DNA of 64,000 bases from Rhizobium oryziradicis (GTDB taxonomy: Bacteria > Pseudomonadota > Alphaproteobacteria > Rhizobiales > Rhizobiaceae). Within the stretch, counting starts at the first letter, position 1. Every line of letters starts with the position of its first letter. This document shows, piece after piece, positions 8,095 to 15,475 of the stretch. The DNA lies in NCBI RefSeq assembly GCF_001939045.1, contig NZ_MKIM01000028.1:459131-523130 (forward strand). Reading direction: 5' to 3'. The position numbers and the translations under genes were made by a program. The notes beneath the pieces were generated by a model. That model was not told the DNA's origin. It worked only from the letters and a program-made list of their open reading frames with translations, and did no database searches.

Positions 8095-8440
8095 TTTTGC
8101 TTTGAAGAGGTTCAGAGCGGAAAGCAAAAGGGAATGCGAAGGTGTGGACCCCATCAGGGCACGCTAAACGCAGCCGACCCCGCGACTGTAGAGCAGCGAG
8201 GGTTTTCCATTCGGCTTTGGACTGATTGGTACGGCGGGCCACATGGTGTGGCCGGTGCGAAAAAGAAAAAAGCCGGAAAAGCCACTGGAGTGGCAAAGCG
8301 ATCTGCCGGGGTTGGACGCCTCTTTATCTACGAATCGTCCGCCTTTTCGTTTGTGCCCCATGCTCCGGGAAGGTGAGGAAAGCCTGTGAACCAACCTCTT
8401 AGGTTGGTTTGACACTGTGAGCCAGGAGACCTGCCGTCCG
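8095..8440 (+). promoter_or_regulatory. Cobalamin riboswitch (AdoCbl aptamer) for the cob operon
   Basis: The region holds the conserved aptamer pieces in order: AAAAGGGAATGCGAAGGTG (~8126), GACCCCGCGACTGTAGAGC (~8176), GCCACTGGAGTGG (8281) and AGCCAGGAGACCTGCCGTC (8420-8438), the last being the classical B12 box. The spacing between GACTGTAGAGCAGCGAG and GCCACTG is long, with an extra hairpin-forming arm (CGGGCCACATGGTGTGGCCGG, ~8235). It lies 160 nt before the first ORF of the cobalamin operon, so rising adenosylcobalamin should shut the operon off. This gene-free stretch (7988-8597) contains the promoter, this riboswitch and the palindrome at 8561. Confidence 0.93.
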
Positions 8441-8560
8441 TGACGGGCATTTGCCCAATTGGGGGAGAAATCCCTGACGCCAGCACGGAGGTTGTCGTGG
8501 CGCAACAAATTTTAAGCGGAGCCATCTGGCCCCGCACAGAGGTGCATTGCACCCTGCAAA

Positions 8561-8588
8561 ACCACTCCCTCTTGCAAGAGGGAGTGGT
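8561..8588. repeat. Perfect 28-bp palindrome between riboswitch and first ORF
   Basis: ACCACTCCCTCTTG is followed directly by its exact reverse complement, giving a loopless 28-bp palindrome ten bases before the ATG at 8598. Its right arm contains the only GGGAG ribosome-binding-like string for that ORF, so a folded RNA would hide it. It may be the expression platform of the cobalamin riboswitch or a small REP-like repeat. There is no T-tract, so it is not a canonical terminator. Confidence 0.7.
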
Positions 8589-8597
8589 ATTGTGGTG

Positions 8598-8834
8598 ATG
8601 TTTTCAACGTCGCGCACCATTGTGGCTGGCTTTCTGGCGCTGGCCATCGCGGCCTTGGTTTTTGCCGTTTGGCCGCGCGGTGCTCCTGACGCAATTGATT
8701 CCGCTTCAAAGGCTTCGCCGATGTCGAGCGCTCCAATGTCAATGGGCTCCTCCACATTCGGCGGAAAAATGGCGGAAAGCAGGCCCGATGTCAGGGCACG
8801 CAGCCTTTTTGCGCCACCAGCGGGTGGCAATTAA
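8598..8834 (+). CDS. Small single-span membrane protein heading the cobalamin operon
   Basis: This 78-residue ORF starts at ATG 8598 (MFSTSRTIVAGFLALAIAAL), has one hydrophobic span at residues ~8-25 and then a polar, Ser/Met/Gly-rich tail (SSAPMSMGSSTFGG) ending SLFAPPAGGN. It ends three bases before cobP and lies directly behind the B12 riboswitch, so it is probably co-regulated with cobalamin synthesis. It lacks the His motif of CbtB. I do not recognise it; a cobalt or corrinoid membrane role would be guesswork from position. Confidence 0.55.
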   Translation: MFSTSRTIVAGFLALAIAALVFAVWPRGAPDAIDSASKASPMSSAPMSMGSSTFGGKMAESRPDVRARSLFAPPAGGN

Positions 8835-8837
8835 GCC

Positions 8838-9365
8838 ATGTCCTATCAAAATGTGAAAAGCACCTTCGTTCTCGGAGGGGCACGGTCTGGCAAATCCCGT
8901 TTTGCGGAAAATCTGGCGATTGATAGCGGTCTGGAGCGGCATTATATAGCCACCGGCCGCGCCTGGGATGATGAAATGCGTGCGCGTATTGCAACGCACA
9001 AGCATGATCGTGGCACCCTTTGGACCACCCATGAACAGCCGATTGCGCTGACGGATACGCTGATGCGTCTTGATGCACCTGGCCGCGTGGTGCTGGTGGA
9101 TTGCCTCACACTTTGGCTTACCAATCTGATGATGGAAGAGGCTTCAGATATTGCGGCAGAAAGTGCGGCCCTTGCAGCCCTTTTGCCGAGACTTTCGGCC
9201 TCCATCATCCTTGTTTCCAACGAGGTCGGCCTTGGCATCGTGCCAGACAATAAAATGGCGCGAGAATTTCGCGACCATGCCGGTCGGCTTCATCAAATGA
9301 TCGCGGCGAACGTCGCAGAAGTCTATTTTGTTGCGGCTGGCTTGCCGCTGAAAATGAAGGGTTAA
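8838..9365 (+). CDS. cobP: Bifunctional adenosylcobinamide kinase / adenosylcobinamide-phosphate guanylyltransferase
   Basis: This 175-residue enzyme (CobU in enteric nomenclature) phosphorylates adenosylcobinamide and activates it with GTP for nucleotide-loop assembly. The P-loop is [15 protein letters not shown] (GxxxSGKS, residues ~10-24). [20 protein letters not shown] with the guanylylated-His region, [12 protein letters not shown] and [10 protein letters not shown] are all family hallmarks. Length is normal. It is the first recognisable enzyme of the riboswitch-controlled operon, with cobW starting 4 bp after its stop. Confidence 0.96.
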   Translation: MSYQNVKSTFVLGGARSGKSRFAENLAIDSGLERHYIATGRAWDDEMRARIATHKHDRGTLWTTHEQPIALTDTLMRLDAPGRVVLVDCLTLWLTNLMMEEASDIAAESAALAALLPRLSASIILVSNEVGLGIVPDNKMAREFRDHAGRLHQMIAANVAEVYFVAAGLPLKMKG

Positions 9366-9369
9366 GTGC

Positions 9370-10443
9370 ATGTTGCAGCAAAAAATTCCCGCCACCGTCA
9401 TCACCGGCTTTCTGGGTGCTGGCAAAACCACCATTATCCGCAACATGTTGATGAATGCTGGCGGCAAAAAAATTGCCCTGATTATCAATGAATTTGGCGA
9501 TCTCGGCGTTGATGGTGATGTGCTGAAGGGCTGTGGTGCGGAAAACTGCACCGAGGATGATATTATCGAACTGACCAACGGCTGCATCTGCTGCACGGTG
9601 GCCGATGATTTTGTGCCGACGATGCAACGCTTGCTGGAGCGTGACGTCAAGCCCGATCACATCGTCATTGAAACCTCCGGCCTTGCTTTGCCGCAGCCGC
9701 TGGTGGCGGCGTTCAACTGGCCAGATATTCGCACTCGTGTGACAGTCGATGGTGTAATTACGGTGGTGGATAGTGCTGCCGTTGCCGCTGGCCGTTTTGC
9801 TGATGACCACGACAAGGTGGATGCGCTGCGCGTGGCCGACGAAAGTCTGGACCACGACAGCCCGATTGAGGAGTTATTTGAAGATCAGCTCACCTGCGCT
9901 GATTTGATTGTGCTTAACAAAACCGACCTTTTGGATGCGCAAGGCATTGTCCGCGTGCGCGAAGAGATTTCCGGCCGCATCGCCCGTAAACCAACCATGG
10001 TGGAGGCCAAAAACGGGCAAGTGCCTTCGATGGTGTTGCTGGGTCTTGGCGCAGGCTCGGAAGCCGATATTGATAACCGCAAATCCCACCACGAACTGGA
10101 GCATGAAGCGCTGCATGAAAGCGGGGTTGAGCATGAGCATCACCACGACCATGATGAATTTGAAAGCTTTGCCCTGAACCTCGGCAGCATTGCAGACCCA
10201 TCCGGCTTTGTGGATCGCTTGAAGCCGGTGATTGAAGCCCATGATGTGCTGCGGCTGAAAGGTTTTGTCGATGTACCCGGCAAGCCGATGCGGCTTGTGA
10301 TTCAGGCCGTTGGCTCGCGCATTGACACCTATTTCGATCGGCCTTGGGCGTCTGGTGAAAAGCGCGAGACCCGTTTGGTGGTCATTGGCCTGCATGATTG
10401 GGATTTTGGCGCGGTGGTGGAAGCCGTGCAGGCGGCAGCATAA
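9370..10443 (+). CDS. cobW: CobW-type GTPase / metallochaperone of the cobaltochelatase step
   Basis: This 357-residue protein belongs to the G3E P-loop GTPase family. Walker A is TGFLGAGKTTI (residues ~12-22), the metal-binding CxCC is NGCICCTV, and VLNKTDLL is the guanine-specificity motif. A histidine-rich stretch, GVEHEHHHDHDEFE, lies at about residue 250 before the CobW C-terminal domain. CobW is thought to deliver Co2+ for CobNST cobaltochelatase, and the position right before cobN supports that. A leading MLQQKIPATVITGF start fits the family. Confidence 0.95.
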   Translation: MLQQKIPATVITGFLGAGKTTIIRNMLMNAGGKKIALIINEFGDLGVDGDVLKGCGAENCTEDDIIELTNGCICCTVADDFVPTMQRLLERDVKPDHIVIETSGLALPQPLVAAFNWPDIRTRVTVDGVITVVDSAAVAAGRFADDHDKVDALRVADESLDHDSPIEELFEDQLTCADLIVLNKTDLLDAQGIVRVREEISGRIARKPTMVEAKNGQVPSMVLLGLGAGSEADIDNRKSHHELEHEALHESGVEHEHHHDHDEFESFALNLGSIADPSGFVDRLKPVIEAHDVLRLKGFVDVPGKPMRLVIQAVGSRIDTYFDRPWASGEKRETRLVVIGLHDWDFGAVVEAVQAAA

Positions 10444-10446
10444 GCC

Positions 10447-13400
10447 ATGCATCTTCTGGCCGCCCAGCAAGGCTCGATTGTGGATGGAGATGAGGCAATA
10501 GACCTTGGCCAAACGCCGGGAGATATTGTGTTTTTATCGGCTGCCGACACCGAGCTTTCAGCGCTTGCTGCGGCTTTGTCGCGGCGCGAGGCGTCCACCC
10601 GCTGGCGGCTTGCCAGCCTGATGGCATTGAAACACCCCATGTCGGTGGACACCTATATTGAGCGCACGGCCCGCCATGCGAAATTGATTGTAGTGCGGGC
10701 GTTGGGTGGGGCAAGCTATTTTCACTATGTGCTGGAAGGGCTTTTTGCTTGCGCGCAGCGCTCAAACGCCGCCATCGTCGTGCTCCCCGGCGATGACAAG
10801 CCGGATGCCGGGCTGGATGGATTTTGCAATGTCGTGGCGGCGGATGTTTCAGCGCTTTGGGGCTATTTGATCGAAGGCGGAGATTGTAACGCGCTGAATT
10901 TTATCACTTATGCCGAAGCGATTGTGCGGGGTTCCGAAAAGCCACAGCCGGCAATGCCTTTGCTGAAGGCTGGCCTGTGGTGGCCGGGGCGCGGGGCTAT
11001 TGGTGTGGAGCAATGGGCGGAGCTGGTGGCTGGTGGTTTACCCCCCTCTGTCCTGCCGGACATCTCCCCCTCAAGGGGGGGGAATGGCCCGACGAAGCCC
11101 CTCGATTCCTCTTCAGCCTCAAGGAATGTCGATACAGATGCGCAAGATGCATCATCCCTGATCTCCCCCCCTGAGAGGGAGATGGCTGGCAAGCCAGAGG
11201 GGGGGGGTATTCTCGCTCGAAGGCCAACCGCCGCCATCTGCTTCTACCGCGCTCTGGTGCAAAGCGGCGAGACGGCACCCGTGGAAGCGCTCATAGACGC
11301 GCTCAGAGCTGAGGGGCTCAACCCGCTCCCCGTTTTTGTCTCTAGCCTTAAAGATGCGGTTTCGGTCGAAACCCTGCGCTCAATTTTCACCCAAGCCAAG
11401 CCCGATGTGGTGCTGAACGCCACCGGCTTTGCCGTCTCGGCTCCCGGCTCTGAAAACCCATCCACCGTCTTGGACGAGGGTGGTGCGGTGGTACTGCAAA
11501 CCCTGTTTTCATCGTCACAGCGGTCCACTTGGGAGGCTTCAACCCAAGGGCTGACGGCGCGGGATCTGGCCATGAACGTGGCACTTCCCGAGGTGGATGG
11601 CCGGGTGCTGACGCGGGCGGTATCGTTTAAATCGCAGGCCCGCTATGATGCGCGGGTGGAGACCAATCTGGTCAGTCATGAGCCGGATCAAGGTCGGGTT
11701 GATTTTGTGGCAAAGCTTGCCGCCAACTGGGCGCGGCTTCGCAAAACGCCAGCGCCTGAGCGCAACATTGCCCTGATCATGGCCAATTACCCTAATCGTG
11801 ATGGCCGTTTGGGCAATGGCGTTGGGCTGGATACGCCAGCGGGTAGCATGGAAGTCTTGCGGGCGTTGAAGGCACAAGGCTATGTTGTTGATGGCTTACC
11901 CTTGAACGGCGACGCCTTGATGGATGCCTTGATGGCCGGGCCAACCAATGCCGCAACCGATGGTCGGGTGGTCCGTGAACGGCTTTCTCTCGATGATTAT
12001 CGGGCTTTCTTTGCATCTCTTCCCGTTTCGATCCAGCAGGCTGTTTCCGCTCGCTGGGGTGATGCAGAGACCGACCCTTTCTTTCTGAACGGCGCATTTG
12101 CCCTGCCATTGATGCGCTTTGGCAATATCATGGTCGGTATTCAGCCCGCGCGCGGCTATAATATTGATCCCAAGGAGAGCTATCACTCGCCCGATCTGGT
12201 GCCGCCCCACGGTTATTTTGCCTTCTACGCCTTTTTGCGTGAGACGTTTGAAGCGCATGCGGTGATTCATATGGGCAAGCACGGCAATCTCGAATGGCTG
12301 CCGGGCAAAGCGTTGGCGCTCTCCGAGAGCTGTTATCCCGAGGCCATCTTTGGCCCCATGCCGCATCTTTATCCGTTCATCGTCAACGATCCGGGCGAGG
12401 GCACGCAGGCCAAGCGCCGTACCAGTGCGGTGATTATCGACCATCTGACACCGCCGCTCACACGGGCCGAAACCTATGGCCCCTTGAAAGATCTCGAAGC
12501 GCTGGTGGATGAATATTATCAGGCAGCCGGTGGCGATCCGCGGCGGTTGAAATTGCTGAAACAGCAGATTCTCGATCTGGTGGCCGATATTGGTTTGGAT
12601 GAGGACGCAGGCATTGCCAAAGATGATGCCGATGACATGGCCTTTTCCAAGCTGGATGCCTATCTCTGCGACCTCAAGGAAATGCAGATCCGTGATGGCC
12701 TGCATATTTTTGGCGTCGCCCCTAAGGGGCGTTTGCTGACAGATCTGGTGGTGGCTTTGGCGCGGGTGCCGCGCGGGCTGGGGCAGGGTGGCGATGCCAG
12801 TTTGCAACGTGCCATTGTCATCGATGCCGGGCTTGCCGCCTTTGATCCACTAGATTGCGTCTTTTCTGATCCATGGACAGGTGCAAAACCGGCTATTCTC
12901 AAGGCGTTGATCGACACACCTTGGCGTATCAAGGGGGATACAGTTGAGCGCATTGAAGTGCTTGCCGCAAAGCTCGTTTCCGGCGAGATGCCTTGTCCTG
13001 AGGATTGGCTCAAAACCCGCGCGGTGCTGGATGAGATTGAAGCGCGGCTGAAACCCGCTGTGGTCACATCCGGCCCTGCAGAGATAGCCGGGTTGCTCAA
13101 TGGTCTTTCGGGACAGTTTGTGCCGCCCGGCCCATCGGGTGCACCCACGCGCGGAAGGCCCGATGTGTTGCCAACCGGGCGTAATTTCTACTCTGTCGAT
13201 TGCAGGGCTGTGCCAACACCTGCGGCCTATGAGCTTGGCAAAAAATCTGCCGAGCTTTTGATTGCCCGCTATGTCCAAGACCATGGCGAATGGCCAACAT
13301 CGTTTGGCTTGACCGCCTGGGGCACATCCAATATGCGCACCGGCGGTGATGATATTGCTCAAGCGCTTTCGCTGATTGGCGTCAAACCCTTGTGGGACAA

Positions 13401-14373
13401 TGCTTCACGAAGGGTGACGGGCTATGAAGTGATTCCCCAAGCCAAGCTGGGTCGTCCACGGGTGGATGTGACTTTGCGCATCTCCGGCTTTTTTCGAGAT
13501 GCTTTTCCAGAGCAAATTACTCTGGTTGATAAGGCTGTGCGGGCCGTGGGTGCGCTGGATGAGGACGAGGCTGACAACCCGATTGCCGCGCGTATCCGGG
13601 CCGAGACAGCACAATTTGAAGCGAAAGGCCTCACCACCAAGGAGGCAAAACGTCGCGCCGGATACCGCGTGTTTGGCTCCAAGCCCGGCGCTTATGGTGC
13701 TGGCCTGCAAGCCTTGATTGACGAAAAAGGCTGGGAGCGCCGCGCCGATCTGGCCGAGGCCTATCTGGTCTGGGGCTCTTATGCATATGGTGCTGGCGAT
13801 GAAGGGCTCAATGAGCGTGGCCTGTTTGAGGAGCGTTTGCAAAGCATTGAAGCCGTGGTGCAAAATCAGGATAATCGCGAGCACGATCTGCTCGACAGCG
13901 ATGATTATTACCAGTTTGAAGGCGGCATGACGGCAGCGGTTGAGCAGCTCTCAGGTGCGCGCCCAACCATCTACCACAACGATCATTCGCGGCCTGAAAA
14001 GCCGATTATCCGCACATTGGAAGAGGAAATCGCCCGCGTGGTGCGCGCCCGCGTCGTCAATCCCAAATGGATTGAGGGCGTGATGCGCCATGGCTATAAG
14101 GGCGCGTTTGAAATTGCCGCGACTGTCGATTACCTGTTTGCTTTTTCGGCCACCACCGGCGCCGTGCGCCAACCGCATTTTGAAGCGGTTTACCGCGCTT
14201 TTGTGTTGGATGAGCGGGTGCGCGATTTTATGCTGGAGAAAAACCGGGCGGCGTTTCAAGAAATGTCGGATAGGTTGCTGGAAGCCATAGATCGTGGTCT
14301 CTGGACCCCGAAAAGCAATTCTGCAAAATTCAATCTGTCAAAACTGCATTCTTTGGAGATGACCCATGACTGA
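10447..14373 (+). CDS. cobN: Cobaltochelatase subunit CobN, with an in-frame palindromic insertion
   Basis: This is the large subunit (1308 aa) of the ATP-dependent aerobic cobaltochelatase, which with CobST inserts cobalt into hydrogenobyrinic acid a,c-diamide. Family signatures are WPGRGAIGVEQW, AAICFYRALVQSGE, ALIMANYPNRDGRLGNGVGL, HMGKHGNLEWLPGKALALS, EAIFGPMPHLYPFIVNDPGE and near the end DSDDYYQFEGGMTA. Residues ~198-255 (11039-11210) do not look like CobN: they are encoded by a pair of inverted repeats placed between the WPGRG block and AAICFYRALV, yet the frame stays open. The protein is therefore longer than I would expect for rhizobial CobN. cobO overlaps the 3' end by 8 bp. Confidence 0.96.
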   Translation: MHLLAAQQGSIVDGDEAIDLGQTPGDIVFLSAADTELSALAAALSRREASTRWRLASLMALKHPMSVDTYIERTARHAKLIVVRALGGASYFHYVLEGLFACAQRSNAAIVVLPGDDKPDAGLDGFCNVVAADVSALWGYLIEGGDCNALNFITYAEAIVRGSEKPQPAMPLLKAGLWWPGRGAIGVEQWAELVAGGLPPSVLPDISPSRGGNGPTKPLDSSSASRNVDTDAQDASSLISPPEREMAGKPEGGGILARRPTAAICFYRALVQSGETAPVEALIDALRAEGLNPLPVFVSSLKDAVSVETLRSIFTQAKPDVVLNATGFAVSAPGSENPSTVLDEGGAVVLQTLFSSSQRSTWEASTQGLTARDLAMNVALPEVDGRVLTRAVSFKSQARYDARVETNLVSHEPDQGRVDFVAKLAANWARLRKTPAPERNIALIMANYPNRDGRLGNGVGLDTPAGSMEVLRALKAQGYVVDGLPLNGDALMDALMAGPTNAATDGRVVRERLSLDDYRAFFASLPVSIQQAVSARWGDAETDPFFLNGAFALPLMRFGNIMVGIQPARGYNIDPKESYHSPDLVPPHGYFAFYAFLRETFEAHAVIHMGKHGNLEWLPGKALALSESCYPEAIFGPMPHLYPFIVNDPGEGTQAKRRTSAVIIDHLTPPLTRAETYGPLKDLEALVDEYYQAAGGDPRRLKLLKQQILDLVADIGLDEDAGIAKDDADDMAFSKLDAYLCDLKEMQIRDGLHIFGVAPKGRLLTDLVVALARVPRGLGQGGDASLQRAIVIDAGLAAFDPLDCVFSDPWTGAKPAILKALIDTPWRIKGDTVERIEVLAAKLVSGEMPCPEDWLKTRAVLDEIEARLKPAVVTSGPAEIAGLLNGLSGQFVPPGPSGAPTRGRPDVLPTGRNFYSVDCRAVPTPAAYELGKKSAELLIARYVQDHGEWPTSFGLTAWGTSNMRTGGDDIAQALSLIGVKPLWDNASRRVTGYEVIPQAKLGRPRVDVTLRISGFFRDAFPEQITLVDKAVRAVGALDEDEADNPIAARIRAETAQFEAKGLTTKEAKRRAGYRVFGSKPGAYGAGLQALIDEKGWERRADLAEAYLVWGSYAYGAGDEGLNERGLFEERLQSIEAVVQNQDNREHDLLDSDDYYQFEGGMTAAVEQLSGARPTIYHNDHSRPEKPIIRTLEEEIARVVRARVVNPKWIEGVMRHGYKGAFEIAATVDYLFAFSATTGAVRQPHFEAVYRAFVLDERVRDFMLEKNRAAFQEMSDRLLEAIDRGLWTPKSNSAKFNLSKLHSLEMTHD
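11039..11210. repeat. Palindromic repeat element inserted in frame within cobN
   Basis: The left arm (11039-11083) reads TACCCCCCTCTG, TCCTGCCGGA, CATCTCCCCCTCAAGGGGG. The right arm (11161-11210), read in reverse complement, gives TACCCCCCCCCTCTG, GCTTGCCAGC, CATCTCCCTCTCAGGGGGG. The arms thus match over nearly 45 bp with an inverted core and a ~77-bp middle containing a smaller inverted pair (CGATTCCT ... AGGAATGTCG). C/G homopolymer-rich arms of this look are familiar as intergenic palindromic repeats in rhizobia (RIME-like); I cannot name the family with certainty. Here it lies inside a gene, adds about 57 codons and contains no stop in the cobN frame. Confidence 0.85.
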
Positions 14374-14998
14374 AGACGCAACGCCCACATCTCCAGAAGA
14401 TCTTGCCCGCCATGCCGAGAAAATGGCCAAGAAAAAAGCGGCCCGCGACAAAATCATGGCCACTAAAACCGGCGAAAAGGGCTTGATCATTGTTCACACC
14501 GGCAAAGGCAAGGGCAAGTCATCGGCAGCCTTCGGCATGATTTTTCGCCACATTGCCCATGGTAAAAAATGTGCGGTGGTGCAGTTCATCAAAGGGGCCA
14601 TGTCGACCGGAGAGCGCGATTTGATTCTGCGGCATTTCTCTGACCTGTGCGAATTTCACACAATGGGCGAGGGGTTTACCTGGGAAACACAAGACAAGGC
14701 CCGCGATGTGGCCATGGCAAAGACCGCATGGGAAAAGGCCAAGGATCTGATTCGCGATCCATCCAACTCCATGGTCTTGCTCGACGAAATCAACATTGCC
14801 ATTCGCTACGACTACATCGACTTGGGCGAGGTTGTCGCATTCTTGCGCGATGAAAAGCCGGCGATGACCCATGTTGTTCTCACCGGCCGCAACGCCAAGG
14901 AAGAGCTGTTAGACATTGCCGATCTGGTAACGGAAATGGAATTGATCAAACATCCCTTCCGCTCCGGCATCAAAGCGCAATTGGGCGTGGAATTTTAA
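14366..14998 (+). CDS. cobO: Cob(I)yrinic acid a,c-diamide adenosyltransferase (CobO/BtuR/CobA type)
   Basis: This 210-residue enzyme attaches the 5'-deoxyadenosyl group of ATP to the cobalt of corrinoids. The P-loop is IVHTGKGKGKSSAAFG (residues ~34-49), followed by VVQFIKGAMSTGERDL, the substrate-side GEGFTWETQD and the Walker-B-like MVLLDEINIAIRYDY, all typical of CobO. It overlaps cobN by 8 bp, and its TAA stop overlaps the next ATG (TAATG), so the operon is translationally coupled throughout. Confidence 0.96.
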   Translation: MTEDATPTSPEDLARHAEKMAKKKAARDKIMATKTGEKGLIIVHTGKGKGKSSAAFGMIFRHIAHGKKCAVVQFIKGAMSTGERDLILRHFSDLCEFHTMGEGFTWETQDKARDVAMAKTAWEKAKDLIRDPSNSMVLLDEINIAIRYDYIDLGEVVAFLRDEKPAMTHVVLTGRNAKEELLDIADLVTEMELIKHPFRSGIKAQLGVEF

Positions 14999-15423
14999 TG
15001 ACCCAGCATTGGGCGTTCTGGGCTTTTCTGTCGGCAGGCTTTGCCGCTCTTACAGCCATCTTTGGCAAAGTGGGCGTGGCGGGTGTTAATTCCGATCTCG
15101 CCACACTGATCCGCACAGTGGTTATTTTTGTGGTTTTGGTCGGCATTGTCACAGCCACCGGGCAATGGCAGGCACCGGCCTCCATCAATGCCAAGACATG
15201 GATTTTTATGGCACTTTCAGGCGTCGCCACCGGCGCATCGTGGATTGCCTATTACCGCGCTTTGAAGCTGGGCAATGCCTCGCAAGTGGCACCCGTCGAT
15301 AAACTATCCATCGTCTTGGTGGTGATTTTTGGCGTGGTTTTTCTCGGCGAGAAAGTGTCGCTGGTCCATTGGACCGCAGTAACGCTCATTGCTGCTGGTG
15401 CAATTATATTGGCAGTGTTTTGA
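14998..15423 (+). CDS. Half-size EamA/DMT-superfamily transporter in the cobalamin operon
   Basis: This 141-residue membrane protein has about five hydrophobic segments and one EamA repeat (GFAALTAIFGKVGVAG, ATGASWIAYYRALKLGNAS, VAPVDKLSIVLVVIFGVVFLGE), i.e. half a normal ten-helix DMT exporter, so it probably works as a dimer. The ATG overlaps the cobO stop. Being last in a riboswitch-controlled cob operon, a cobalt or corrinoid-precursor transport role can be suggested but the sequence does not show the substrate. A strong terminator follows. Confidence 0.85.
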   Translation: MTQHWAFWAFLSAGFAALTAIFGKVGVAGVNSDLATLIRTVVIFVVLVGIVTATGQWQAPASINAKTWIFMALSGVATGASWIAYYRALKLGNASQVAPVDKLSIVLVVIFGVVFLGEKVSLVHWTAVTLIAAGAIILAVF

Positions 15424-15425
15424 TG

Positions 15426-15463
15426 AAAAAGCCCGCCGGATGTGAAATCCGGCGGGCTTTTTT
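15426..15463. terminator. Bidirectional terminator between cob operon and cpdB
   Basis: GCCCGCCGGA-tgtgaaa-TCCGGCGGGC is a perfect 10-bp stem (15431-15457), with AAAAA before and TTTTTT after it. It can therefore terminate both the plus-strand cob operon and the minus-strand cpdB gene that ends at 15476. Confidence 0.9.
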
Positions 15464-15475
15464 CATCGCGGTTTA

